Assembly: GCA_002410325.1 (NCBI GenBank)
Contig: DHRK01000011.1
Location: forward strand, 1 to 62,996
From: Syntrophomonas sp. UBA5314
GTDB taxonomy: Bacteria; Bacillota; Syntrophomonadia; Syntrophomonadales; Syntrophomonadaceae
Direction of reading: 5' to 3'
DNA: 62,996 bases
Below the pieces are notes generated by a model that did no database searches, was not told the origin of the DNA, and saw nothing but the letters and a program-made list of their open reading frames with translations. Shown one piece after another: positions 44,315 to 53,397 of the stretch. Position numbers and translations under genes: made by a program. The stretch's first letter is position 1; every line of letters starts with the position of its first letter.

Positions 44315-45832
44315 TTGAAGAGAGTAAAAGTAATATTTATAAATTTACTGATGTTGACCGTGACTTCGTTAATTCTGCGCACGGTAAACATATCCTTCAA
44401 TGTATATCTTTCCAACCGGCTTGGCCCGGAGGGTATGGGGCTTTTCCAACTAATAAGCTCCATTTATTTTTTGGCCATCGTTTTTTCAATATCGGGCATC
44501 AGGTTTGCCGCCACCCGCCTGGTAGCCGAGGAAATGGGAACCGGGAAGCCAGCCGGAGCAATCCAGGTGGTGCGCAACTGCCTGGCTTATGGCGTAATAT
44601 TCAGCGTTGCAACCATGATAATAATAAACCTCAACGCGGAATATATCGGCGCCTCTTGGCTAAATGACACCCGAACCGTATTATCGCTGCGCATCTTTGC
44701 CTTCAGCCTGCCTTTTATCGCGCTGTCTTCCGTTATAAGTGGATACTTTATAGCGGTGCGCAAAGTAATCATGACGGTGCTGGTGCAGTATTTAGAGCAG
44801 CTTATAAAAATAGGCACGACAGTATTGTTCATCGGCCTATTTTTGCCGATGGGCCTTGAGTTTGCCTGCGCAGCCGTAGTTCTGGGAGCCTGTGCAGGGG
44901 AGCTTTGCTCATTCCTACTTCTATTTTTTCTTTACAGGACAGACCGGCCGGGAGTCACCAACGCCGGCCAGGTCGGAGCCCATCTCATATCGCGAATGTT
45001 CCGCATAGCTCTGCCCGTAGCATTCAGCGCCTATATTATGTCGGTTGTAAGAACCATCCAACAATTGTTGATACCCTGGGGGCTTAAAAAGAGCGGCGAA
45101 TCAAGTGGGTCGGCTATTGCCACATTTGGTGTAATTCAAGGCATGGCCATGCCGGTAATAATGTTCCCCTCCGTTTTTATTGAAGCGATTTGCGATCTGA
45201 TCGTTCCGGAGCTGGCCGAATGCAAAGCGAGCAGCAGCTATAATCGACTCAACTATATCATTGCCCGCGTTTTCAATCTGGGGGTTCTATTGTCCATAGG
45301 CGTAGCCTGGCTGTTCTGGCATTTTTCCGAAGAGCTGGGAATGGCAATTTATAATAATGCGGAAGCAGCCTATTTTATAATGATGCTGGCGCCGCTGATT
45401 CCGGTTATGTATCTGGACAACATCGTGGACAACATGTTGAAAGGCATAGACGAACAGGTCAGTTCCATGCGCTACAACATTTTCACATCGTTGATCAATG
45501 TTGTCATGACCTATTTACTGCTGCCCAAGTATGCCATCATCGGGTATCTTATCACGACTTATTTGGTAAAGATACTGAATTTCGCTTTAAGTCTAAACAG
45601 GCTGATTAAGGTTACAAAACTGAGAATAGACTTAAAAGAGATAGTAAAATCAGTACTTTGTATCATCGGCGCCATAGGCATTTCAGTTCTGTTGGATGAT
45701 TTAAATCTCATAAATCCCGACTTAATATATTTATATCTCCTCTTAACCGCCGCTATATATTTATTCCTTCTGCGCGTGTTTTCCTGCATAACCCATGATG
45801 ATGTACTATGGATCAGATCTTTATTTAAATAA
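44315..45832 (+). CDS. SpoVB-like polysaccharide/lipid flippase
   Basis: Predicted 505 residues, TTG start, about 14 membrane segments. The N-terminal V-Y-L-S-N-R-L-G-P-E-G-M-G-L-F-Q-L is characteristic of the MOP superfamily, SpoVB/MurJ branch. Such proteins flip lipid-linked sugars; SpoVB acts in spore cortex formation. This supports a spore-forming host, although paralogues serve in polysaccharide export and no sporulation gene is adjacent. Confidence 0.87.
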   Translation: MKRVKVIFINLLMLTVTSLILRTVNISFNVYLSNRLGPEGMGLFQLISSIYFLAIVFSISGIRFAATRLVAEEMGTGKPAGAIQVVRNCLAYGVIFSVATMIIINLNAEYIGASWLNDTRTVLSLRIFAFSLPFIALSSVISGYFIAVRKVIMTVLVQYLEQLIKIGTTVLFIGLFLPMGLEFACAAVVLGACAGELCSFLLLFFLYRTDRPGVTNAGQVGAHLISRMFRIALPVAFSAYIMSVVRTIQQLLIPWGLKKSGESSGSAIATFGVIQGMAMPVIMFPSVFIEAICDLIVPELAECKASSSYNRLNYIIARVFNLGVLLSIGVAWLFWHFSEELGMAIYNNAEAAYFIMMLAPLIPVMYLDNIVDNMLKGIDEQVSSMRYNIFTSLINVVMTYLLLPKYAIIGYLITTYLVKILNFALSLNRLIKVTKLRIDLKEIVKSVLCIIGAIGISVLLDDLNLINPDLIYLYLLLTAAIYLFLLRVFSCITHDDVLWIRSLFK

Positions 45833-45929
45833 CCGGGAGCAAGGAGATTGGTATTGAATTATTTAGGAAGCAAAAGAAGCGTCCCTACGCTTTCCGGTTT
45901 TAAGTGCCGCCCTTATCGCAATAATTAAC

Positions 45930-45950
45930 AGCGGGTTTTTATTGCCCGCT
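45930..45950. terminator. Hairpin at the convergent gene ends
   Basis: AGCGGG (45930-45935) and CCCGCT (45945-45950) form a stem whose loop contains TTTTTATT. It overlaps the stop codon of the minus-strand MFS gene and may act in either direction between the two convergent genes. Confidence 0.5.
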
Positions 45951-47171
45951 CACCTTTATCGTATGTACCATTTTAAAATACAGTAAAACGGCAACCGCTT
46001 CGGCAACACAAGTGAAAGCAATAATGAGCCCCGGTTGATTAACGCTATACAGCCAACCCATCAGTGCTGATCCGATCAAAAGGGCCAGACCGTAGTTGGC
46101 GTTGAAAACGCCGTAACTGGTACCGCGTTTATGAAAGGGCGTAATATCGGCAATGGCCGAACGCATAATGGTTTCATGGGTTCCCATGACAACACCGAAA
46201 ATAACCATGCCGATAACAATCAGTATGATTGAGTTGCTTATGGCCATGAACGGCAGCAGCAGCGTAATAAAAGGAATAGCCATCAGAACGGCAAGGCCTC
46301 CCGTTTTCATTTCCGTTTTCTTTTTCATACGATCATACGCTTTGCCGACCAGTAGCGCTGCTACGGCATCTACCGCCATAGCCACTGAATACAGCAGCGT
46401 GATATTCCCATCGGACATCAGATGATTTGCCTTCAGGTGATAGCCGATGATGCTGAAATTGACAAACCCCAAGGTGCAGAAAAAGGTGAAAGCCGTATAG
46501 AACCAGAAGATTGGCTGGAGCCGCTCGGAGCGGAACTCTTTCTTTTTTATGTCGGTGATCAAGTTGTTTTGTTCGATGCTGCGGTAGGCATAGACTACAA
46601 AGAGCATCAGAAGAGCAAACGGAATAAAAAGCAATTTATAGCTTAACTGGTATTCCGGAATTCCGTTTTGGCTTGTAATGAAGAAAACCAAGGTGAAAAT
46701 CAGAGGTCCGGCAAAAGCTCCAATCTGATCCAGAGCTTCCTGAAGGCCAAAGGCAAACCCGATTCCGACTTGGTTTTCAGCAACCCCGGACAAAATCGTG
46801 TCTTTGGCGGGATTGCGAAGTGATTTTCCGATTCGCTCCATCAGAATGAGGATGACGAGAATATTCCAATTCATCGTAAAGCCCATAAAAGGCACAACGA
46901 GCAGCATGCCGTATCCCACAAAAATAAAGATCCAGTGTTTGCCGCTCCGGTCTGACAGGATGCCGGCCAACAGCCTTAAAAAATACCCGAGGAACTCTCC
47001 GATGCCGAATACCAGGCCAACCTGAGCTGCGCTGATACTCAGCAGATTGAAGTATTGGCTGTTGGCTCCGCGGGCACCTTCATAGACCATGTCTCCCAGC
47101 AGGCTGATAACGCCGAATATAATAATGACTCTAACGGCCGCTGTAAGCCTCTGCCCCTTTTTACTTTCCAT
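45939..47171 (-). CDS. Major facilitator superfamily transporter
   Basis: Predicted 410 residues from the ATG at 47171 (MESKKGQRL), which has AAAGGGTG eight bases upstream; an ATG at 47192 precedes that site. Twelve hydrophobic segments are seen, with the loop-2 motif G-I-L-S-D-R-S-G-K-H-W and a central charged loop (D-I-K-K-K-E-F-R). It looks like a drug or metabolite exporter of the MFS; substrate unknown. The neighbouring upstream gene encodes an excisionase-type DNA-binding protein. Confidence 0.87.
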   Translation of the reverse strand: MESKKGQRLTAAVRVIIIFGVISLLGDMVYEGARGANSQYFNLLSISAAQVGLVFGIGEFLGYFLRLLAGILSDRSGKHWIFIFVGYGMLLVVPFMGFTMNWNILVILILMERIGKSLRNPAKDTILSGVAENQVGIGFAFGLQEALDQIGAFAGPLIFTLVFFITSQNGIPEYQLSYKLLFIPFALLMLFVVYAYRSIEQNNLITDIKKKEFRSERLQPIFWFYTAFTFFCTLGFVNFSIIGYHLKANHLMSDGNITLLYSVAMAVDAVAALLVGKAYDRMKKKTEMKTGGLAVLMAIPFITLLLPFMAISNSIILIVIGMVIFGVVMGTHETIMRSAIADITPFHKRGTSYGVFNANYGLALLIGSALMGWLYSVNQPGLIIAFTCVAEAVAVLLYFKMVHTIKVSGQ

Positions 47172-47289
47172 ATGCAACGCACCCTTTCTCATATCTCAAC
47201 GAGACAGCTTAACAAAGTTCGAGTAGGGCGGATGCGATGCTCTTTGGCTAAGAAAAAGCCTTTTTCATTAATCCGCTCATTTTGGTGGT

Positions 47290-47763
47290 TCATTCTGTTC
47301 TTTTACCGGATGACACATATTTCTGATTGGCTTCCAGTTTGGATTCCTCGCGCAGTTCCCAAAAAATCTTAAACTCCAGTTTTTCAACCTCTCTCTGCTG
47401 CTTATAGCTGATACGAAGGGTGGCATCCTGCGGAATGATGATGTCGTTGTCCAACTCTTGCAAGAGAATTTTAATATTATTGTCATTCTCCTTTACGGCA
47501 GTTATGGCTTCACCGATTTTGTTAAACAGGGCGGAGGATGTGCCGGGTACATCTTCGGAAATCATGTATCGCTCGTTTCGATTGATATAGTCGATGGAAT
47601 CCCCGGAGGCCAGCCAGTGAAGCAGGGCCTCCCGGCTGAATCGCCACTCCCGGCCAATTTTACGGGCAGGAAGGTGTTCTTCCCGGAGCAGTTTAATCAG
47701 CGTTTTTTCACTGACCCCTAAAAATTCAATGGCTTGCTCAAGGTTTAAAATATCAGCGGTCAT
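47290..47763 (-). CDS. Excisionase-type (MerR-like) HTH DNA-binding protein
   Basis: Predicted 157 residues with AGGAGG before the ATG. The N-terminal 50 residues are an excisionase-family helix-turn-helix (A-I-E-F-L-G-V-S-E-K-T-L-I-K-L-L-R, then P-A-R-K-I-G-R-E-W-R-F). The C-terminal 100 residues are helical and unassigned. It is encoded upstream of the MFS gene (gap of 118 bases) and beside the inverted-terminus element. No integrase is near, so it is more likely a local regulator than a phage excisionase. Confidence 0.82.
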   Translation of the reverse strand: MTADILNLEQAIEFLGVSEKTLIKLLREEHLPARKIGREWRFSREALLHWLASGDSIDYINRNERYMISEDVPGTSSALFNKIGEAITAVKENDNNIKILLQELDNDIIIPQDATLRISYKQQREVEKLEFKIFWELREESKLEANQKYVSSGKRTE

Positions 47764-47787
47764 AAAAGAAAGATCCTCCTATATAAG

Positions 47788-48035
47788 TTAATAACTCCTT
47801 TCGCAGTTGACAGAATTATGGATTCGAAGAAACTTGCGCAGGAGCCTAGTGATACCCTGCGAAGGGGAGAAAGCGAAAGAGGCCGAGCACCAAGGACGGT
47901 GCGAGCGCGCTACTGAGCACGGATGTGAATTAGCGCGGTGCCTCTTGAGCTTCGATACAAGCAGTAGGTATCACTTGGCGACGAAGCTGGCACGAAGAAG
48001 CCATAATTCTGTCAACTGCGAAAGTTGGTTATTAA
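47788..48035. mobile_element. MITE-like element with terminal inverted repeats
   Basis: A 24-bp sequence at 47798-47821 (beginning CTTTCGCAGTTGAC) recurs exactly inverted at 48001-48024; with short gaps the similarity extends outward to TTAATAAC (47788) and GTTATTAA (48035). The interior of about 180 bases is G/C-rich, has no open frame, and is itself partly palindromic (for example CCTAGTGATACC near 47850 against GGTATCACTTGG near 47970), so the whole could fold into one long hairpin. A third copy of the terminal sequence is at 62131-62154. This suggests a small non-autonomous element. Confidence 0.75.
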
Positions 48036-48208
48036 TAATTATATGGCGACAAAATACAAATATCAACAATTAACAGAATTTAATATGCAATTAGCAGAAG
48101 ATAATATGAAGATAGTGCAATATGGATTCTAATTGACCTCCTCCTTGGAAAGGGGCTGCATTTTGTATTGTAGCGCATGATGCGGGGCTGATTAAATCCA
48201 TCTTCCCT

Positions 48209-50833
48209 TTACAGGATTTCTATATACCCTTCCGAACCGTTGATGCGAATTCGCTGCCCGTCCTGGATCAGCCGGGTGGCATCATTAACCCCCACAACAG
48301 CAGGTAGGCCGTATTCCCTGGCAATAACGGCGCCGTGGGTCATCATGCCGCCTACTTCCGTCACCAGGCCTTTGACGGATATAAAAAGCGGTGTCCAGCC
48401 GGGGTCGGTGAATTTGGTAACCAGGATGTCACCCTCCTCTACCATGGCGTCCTCCAGTTTTAAAACGACCCGGGCCCGGCCCTCGATGACGCCGGTTGAA
48501 ACGGGAGTACCCGCCAAAGCGCCCTGGGGTATATTACCGGTATCATATTCGCCCATGATGACCTCTCCCTCGGAGGTCATCAAGCGCGGCGGGGTCAGCT
48601 TCTCATAGAACTCGTATTCCGCTTTGCGCCTGGTTATAAGGCCGTAATCCAAGCGGTTGGTTTTAACAAGCTCTCGGAATCCCTCCAAGGACAGGTAATA
48701 AATGTCTTCCTTCTCTCGGATGACCCCCTTTTGCACAAGCTTGCCGGCCTCCTTCAGGAGTGCCTGCTTATAAATGTAGTTGCGTTGGATGTGGATGTAT
48801 TTGGGATATTCCCGAAAGCCGATCAAATTGCGCACGGTTCTTACCATCTTCCTGGTCTTTTTGGCTTTTCTTTTGCCGCCGGGCAATCGCTCCAGGCGGC
48901 TTAAGAGCTCCTGTTCCTTCTCCTTCGCCTCCTTGAGCCCCTGCTCAAATTTAATTCTGTGGGCGCCCGGCTCAAAGTTCCTGATGTTGCCGAGGATCAT
49001 GGGAATGAGCGCGGTCGGCTGTTCGCTCCAGCGGGGCCGGGTGATATCGATCTCAGCGGAGCAGCGCATGCCGTATTTTTCAAGGTAGGCCTGTATAGAT
49101 TCACTGACCGCCTCGCCGCCTTCCAACCCGGCCAGGTCCTCAAAAAAAGTCTCATCATGGGGATAATGAAAATATTCAATTACAGCCGGGTAATTCCGGA
49201 CAGTATCGGCTACATCCAAAAGTTCAAGCCCCATTTGGGATGTAACGTTGTTGTCTACCGATTGAGAGAGTACGTCGACGGCACCTTTTTCGCCCAGCCA
49301 TTTTTCCATTTTCTTATTGATCCACTTAACTGCCAGCATCCCGGCCATCCATGCTGCCGTGCTTTGACGATCAGCCATGGTTTTCAGTGAACGGTTATAA
49401 TCCTGTATAATAAAATCGCACAGTTCATCTCCGGATACATTGGCGATCCTTTGCTGCAGATCCCTGACCGACTCCTCGTTGCGGGATATGATATTTTTAA
49501 TAAGCGCGGGGTCGTTTTTGCGGTAGATCTTCAGGAATTGAATGGGAAGTGCCCAGGATAATCCCTGCGCCCCCATGCGGAGAGATCTCTTCCCCCGCGG
49601 CAAAGTCTTTAAAAATTGTTTTCGCTTGAACAAATTTAGCATGGCGTTTTTTATCAAAGGATCGAATGAACCCAACAATCTCAATACCATTTTTCTCCCC
49701 ACCGGCGAGGCAAAATCATAAGTATAGTCAATAAACAACCTTCCACCGGCATTGCCTAGTATATTATTCTTGAATAAGAGCTGGCAGAAAACGATTCCCA
49801 ATGGTTTGATGGGTTCGGTCATCATCTCGATATGCCCGAAGGATACATATACCCGGTTTTTCCCGTCGTTAACATCCGGTAGGGGGTATAAGGTGGTGAT
49901 GGGGCGGCTCTGAACGATGTAGAAGGTGTCTTCAAAAAGGCACCATTCAATGTCCTGGGGTGAGCCAAAGTGGGCTTCGATCTTCCTGCCCAGGCCTTCA
50001 AGTCGTAAAATCTGCTCATCGGTCAGGGTTTGCTGGTTCTGTTGCTGGGCATCGATCTCCCATTCCCGGGTGCCGCCTTTCTCCAAGGCATAGATGGCCT
50101 GCTTTTTAGTGGATATCTTCTTATCGACGATTAGGCCCTCCCGCACCTTGTAGGTGTCAGGATTTACCAGGCCACAGACCAGGGCTTCGCCAAGACCGAA
50201 GCTGGCATCGATGGACAGCACTTTGCGGTTGGAGGTAACCGGATCGGCGGTAAACATAATCCCCGCCGCCCGGGGAAAAACCATCCTCTGAACGACTGCC
50301 GACAGATAGACCTTGCGGTGGTCGAAACCGTTTTGCATGCGGTAGATTACGGCCCGATCGGTAAACAGTGACGCCCAGCACCTGCTGATATGCTTGAGAA
50401 TGGCGTCTTTCCCTATAATGTTCAGATACGTATCCTGCTGGCCGGCGAATGAGGCGGTGGGCAGGTCCTCGGCAGTTGCGCTGGAGCGCACCGCATAGGC
50501 ATTCTTTTTGCCCAGCAAATTGATGTGCGAGGCAATTTGAGCTTCGATTTCTTTGGGGATGGCGGTTTCTTTAATGACCCTGCGGATCTTGGCGCTGATT
50601 TGGCGGACCTTTTCCAGCTCGCTTGGGCGTAGAAGAGACAAGTGATCCAGCAACTGATCAAGTTCCTGATTGTCTTCAGTTATTTTTTTATAGGCTTGAG
50701 TAGAAACGCAAAAGCCATCCGGTACATTCATCCCTTCAATCCTGGACAGCTCCCCCAGGTTGGCACCCTTGCCGCCGGCTATGGCGATTTTTGTTTTATC
50801 TATTTCCTTAAAACCGAGCACATATGAATCCAT
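48209..50833 (-). CDS. PEP-synthase-like dikinase with rifampin phosphotransferase architecture
   Basis: Predicted 874 residues. The N-terminal ATP-binding domain (A-G-G-K-G-A-N-L-G-E-L, A-V-R-S-S-A-T-A-E-D-L and M-F-T-A-D-P-V) covers about 1-315, an unassigned middle domain about 325-760, and the swivelling phosphohistidine domain ends the protein (G-G-M-M-T-H833-G-A-V-I-A-R-E). The PEP/pyruvate-binding barrel that would follow in PEP synthase or PPDK is absent. Length and order match rifampin phosphotransferases, which inactivate rifamycins with ATP. The middle domain decides substrate and cannot be judged by eye; the gene is commonly annotated as PEP synthase. Confidence 0.85.
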   Translation of the reverse strand: MDSYVLGFKEIDKTKIAIAGGKGANLGELSRIEGMNVPDGFCVSTQAYKKITEDNQELDQLLDHLSLLRPSELEKVRQISAKIRRVIKETAIPKEIEAQIASHINLLGKKNAYAVRSSATAEDLPTASFAGQQDTYLNIIGKDAILKHISRCWASLFTDRAVIYRMQNGFDHRKVYLSAVVQRMVFPRAAGIMFTADPVTSNRKVLSIDASFGLGEALVCGLVNPDTYKVREGLIVDKKISTKKQAIYALEKGGTREWEIDAQQQNQQTLTDEQILRLEGLGRKIEAHFGSPQDIEWCLFEDTFYIVQSRPITTLYPLPDVNDGKNRVYVSFGHIEMMTEPIKPLGIVFCQLLFKNNILGNAGGRLFIDYTYDFASPVGRKMVLRLLGSFDPLIKNAMLNLFKRKQFLKTLPRGKRSLRMGAQGLSWALPIQFLKIYRKNDPALIKNIISRNEESVRDLQQRIANVSGDELCDFIIQDYNRSLKTMADRQSTAAWMAGMLAVKWINKKMEKWLGEKGAVDVLSQSVDNNVTSQMGLELLDVADTVRNYPAVIEYFHYPHDETFFEDLAGLEGGEAVSESIQAYLEKYGMRCSAEIDITRPRWSEQPTALIPMILGNIRNFEPGAHRIKFEQGLKEAKEKEQELLSRLERLPGGKRKAKKTRKMVRTVRNLIGFREYPKYIHIQRNYIYKQALLKEAGKLVQKGVIREKEDIYYLSLEGFRELVKTNRLDYGLITRRKAEYEFYEKLTPPRLMTSEGEVIMGEYDTGNIPQGALAGTPVSTGVIEGRARVVLKLEDAMVEEGDILVTKFTDPGWTPLFISVKGLVTEVGGMMTHGAVIAREYGLPAVVGVNDATRLIQDGQRIRINGSEGYIEIL

Positions 50834-50890
50834 GCTTTTAGCTCTCCCTTTATTGTGGTTGAGTCCATATTATTTTTTCGCGGTTATTTT

Positions 50891-51886
50891 CTATTTAACA
50901 ACCGCACAGGCAAAGTGGGCATGTTCCTGAGCATGGTAGTTGCCCGGGTGTCCCTGGAAGTAGAGCTTTTCAATGTCTGAAGGGCTTAGATTTTCCTTAA
51001 GACTTAAGCCCAAAGGGGCAAGGTCGCGGGACAATGTGGCCGGGTCAAAGGCACATTTCCCTTTGGCACCTACCAGAGAATACAACAACCACTGTCCCCG
51101 TGGAGCTACTTTAGCACGGTCATATACATCGGCATCCAGGTAGTCAAAAATAATCGTACTGCCTCTGGGGGCGATACCGGCAACGGTGCGCAGGGTATTG
51201 AGCACAGATTCACGGGGCAGGTAGTAAGTGACGCCCAGCCAGCTAAAGAAGCTCAAAGATTTCGAGTCGTACGGTGAATTTTTAAGCTCCTCATCAAGTC
51301 TCTGACCTGTTAAATCTACCGGAACAAAATATAGTTGCTCAGGGATTTCCCACCCCAATTCAGTGAGGCGCTGACGTTTAAAAGCCTGGGTAGGCGGGCG
51401 GTCCACCTCAAAAACCCGGAGCTTTCCCATCAGTTCCGGGTGCCGGAAGGCAAAGGTGTCCAAACCCGCCCCCAGAATCACATACTGCTTTACTCCTTCC
51501 CCGACCGCCTTCACCAGGCTGTCTTCGGTATACCGGGACCGGCTGACGGTTAATGCCAGACCTCCGGTAGCGTGCATATAGCAATCCACGCCCGACCTTG
51601 AATCGGAGACTTGATTCAATTCTTCGGGTGCAATAGCCTTAATAGCATGTTTAAAACGCCGGGGAAGGAATAATTTTATGATTGAGGGAACAGTCTTTCC
51701 AGAGCCAAAGTATTTAAGTACCTTTATTGATCTATATAGCGAACCGTCAAAGTACGCGCGTTCCTCTTCGGTAAGCAGACGATCGGCCAGGAAATCATCA
51801 AATATCTTTTGATCATCATGCACCGCATGATAGGCCCGGCAGTGAGCTATTACCGATGCGGAAAAACTCGCTTTATTCACTTTCAT
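50891..51886 (-). CDS. Class I SAM-dependent methyltransferase, LCMT-like
   Basis: Predicted 331 residues from the ATG at 51886 (MKVNKASFSAS), with GGAGGTG upstream; a GTG at 51895 lies within that site. The motif V-I-L-G-A-G-L-D-T-F-A-F-R and V-F-E-V-D-R-P are characteristic of the leucine carboxyl methyltransferase/TIGR00027 group (COG3315). It likely O-methylates a carboxylate of an unknown substrate. It lies upstream of, and is oriented with, the rifampin-phosphotransferase-like gene. Confidence 0.87.
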   Translation of the reverse strand: MKVNKASFSASVIAHCRAYHAVHDDQKIFDDFLADRLLTEEERAYFDGSLYRSIKVLKYFGSGKTVPSIIKLFLPRRFKHAIKAIAPEELNQVSDSRSGVDCYMHATGGLALTVSRSRYTEDSLVKAVGEGVKQYVILGAGLDTFAFRHPELMGKLRVFEVDRPPTQAFKRQRLTELGWEIPEQLYFVPVDLTGQRLDEELKNSPYDSKSLSFFSWLGVTYYLPRESVLNTLRTVAGIAPRGSTIIFDYLDADVYDRAKVAPRGQWLLYSLVGAKGKCAFDPATLSRDLAPLGLSLKENLSPSDIEKLYFQGHPGNYHAQEHAHFACAVVK

Positions 51887-52011
51887 GGGGATCACCTCCG
51901 ATTAAAATTGTTGTAGGCTAACTACCGTTTGTTAGTTAAATATTACATATTACCCTTATAAACTCATATTTTAGCCTCCTTCTATCCCTACCAATGAATC
52001 AACATGTTCAA

Positions 52012-52599
52012 TTAATCCTGGTGAACGGCAATGCCTTGCTTGAGTATTTGAACTGCACCTTCCACTTTATTTAAATAGCGGGCCTCGTCAAATCCGCTAT
52101 ATAAATATTCATTAAAAATGAAGATGTAAATCATTTTAGCAACCACATCGGAGTCGATTTCCGGCTTGATCATACCGCGCTTTTTATCACGCTCGATTAT
52201 TTCGATGTACTTTTCGTTGGATGCTCTAAGGAGCTGCAACATGAACTCGCTGTTGTCAATCACCGTCAATGCCCCTAGCCGGGTATACTCCGGTCTCATT
52301 TTGCCTATTTTAAGGGTTCCTTCAGCTCTTTGTATAATGGTTTCAAAAAAGCTGGCATTGGGGTTGAAGGCTCCTATAATTTGATGCATATCCTTGGAGA
52401 TTTCTTCCACAATGTAAAGATAGAGGTCTTCTTTGTCATTGAAATACTGATAAAAACTTCCCCAGGGTATTTTAGCGGCCTTTACAATTTGGTTTAGAGA
52501 GGCATCGCTGAAACGCCGGGTAGAAAACTCTTGCACAGCCGCGTCAAATATTCGTTTCTTCTTCTCTTCGCTCAAATTATAAAAAGTGTCTTTGGGCAC
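52012..52599 (-). CDS. TetR family transcriptional regulator
   Basis: Predicted 195 residues, GTG start with AGGAGGTG upstream. The N-terminal TetR helix-turn-helix reads I-F-D-A-A-V-Q-E-F-S, then L-N-Q-I-V-K-A-A-K-I-P-W-G-S-F-Y-Q-Y-F. The C-terminal ligand domain is helical. It is divergent from the flavin reductase-like gene, and paired dyads lie just upstream (52639-52671), so autoregulation and control of the neighbours are likely. Confidence 0.9.
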   Translation of the reverse strand: MPKDTFYNLSEEKKKRIFDAAVQEFSTRRFSDASLNQIVKAAKIPWGSFYQYFNDKEDLYLYIVEEISKDMHQIIGAFNPNASFFETIIQRAEGTLKIGKMRPEYTRLGALTVIDNSEFMLQLLRASNEKYIEIIERDKKRGMIKPEIDSDVVAKMIYIFIFNEYLYSGFDEARYLNKVEGAVQILKQGIAVHQD

Positions 52600-52638
52600 A
52601 CCAACACCTCCTGTAAAACATGATAATATAAATTATTA

Positions 52639-52671
52639 CATATGAGAAGCATCTCATATGAGAAATATCTC
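52639..52671. promoter_or_regulatory. Tandem dyads, probable TetR operator
   Basis: A perfect palindrome with 9-base arms CATATGAGA (52639-52647) and TCTCATATG (52652-52660) is followed by a second GAGA-n4-TCTC dyad (52660-52671). The two centres are 16 bases apart, about one and a half helical turns. They lie 40-72 bases upstream of the TetR start. Confidence 0.75.
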
Positions 52672-52794
52672 ACATTACTTGGCAGAAATTTTGCGATATA
52701 AGGTAAACCCACGTAATAGGGCTGCCTTAATGGTATATATTAGAAGTATAATGAATGACGAAAAGTCCACCATGGAAAGAAGGCGAGATGCAAT

Positions 52795-53343
52795 ATGGCG
52801 ATGACCGAACTGCCAATGGAGAAAGCGTTCATGCTGATTGAGCCGGGTCCCGTAATCTTGGTTACAACAAACCATAAAGGGCGCAATAATATGATGACCA
52901 TCTCATGGCACATGGTGATGGATTTTACCCCTAAGATTGCTATGACAACCGGCCCGTGGAATTATTCGTTTCAGGCCCTCATAAATTCGAAAGAATGTGT
53001 GCTGGCCATTCCCGCGATTGACCTGGCGGAAAAAGTGGTCGGCATCGGCAGCTGCTCCGGTGCAGAAGTGGACAAGTTTACAAAGTTTGGCCTTACCGCA
53101 TTACCGGCGGCTGAGGTAAAAGCTCCACTGGTTTCCGAGTGCCTGGCCTGCCTGGAGTGCCGGGTGACTGAATATCTGGAAGCTCACGACATTTTCGTTT
53201 TGCAGGGCGTGCGTGCCTGGATTGATCAGGAACGAACCGAACGCCGGACTTTCCACGCCAATGGGGACGGGACATTTGTCGTGGACGGTAATACCATAAA
53301 TCTTCGCAGCTTGATGGAAGAAAAAATACCTCCCGGAGTTTAA
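52795..53343 (+). CDS. Flavin reductase-like (flavoredoxin) FMN-binding protein
   Basis: Predicted 182 residues. The split-barrel FMN domain is indicated by P-G-P-V-I-L-V-T-T, N-M-M-T-I-S-W-H, E-C-V-L-A-I-P and the C-S-G-A-E-V-D-K-F region. It belongs to the flavoredoxin-type flavin reductase group common in anaerobes, which shuttle electrons between ferredoxin or NAD(P)H and other proteins. The gene is divergent from tetR, whose dyads lie between them. Confidence 0.85.
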   Translation: MAMTELPMEKAFMLIEPGPVILVTTNHKGRNNMMTISWHMVMDFTPKIAMTTGPWNYSFQALINSKECVLAIPAIDLAEKVVGIGSCSGAEVDKFTKFGLTALPAAEVKAPLVSECLACLECRVTEYLEAHDIFVLQGVRAWIDQERTERRTFHANGDGTFVVDGNTINLRSLMEEKIPPGV

Positions 53344-53348
53344 ATAAA

Positions 53349-53397
53349 GCTATCAAGATTCGATGAACTTGTATATTTTGCCTTAATAATCAACTAT
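53349..53397. repeat. 49-bp copy of the 3' end of the glucose-dehydrogenase-like gene
   Basis: These bases match 60504-60552 at 46 of 49 positions. At 60.5 kb the sequence codes for the last residues of the lipoprotein (K-I-Y-K-F-I-E-S and stop); here the same frame is broken by TAA. It overlaps the stop of the isomerase-like gene by four bases and lies six bases after the flavoredoxin-like stop. Confidence 0.85.
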
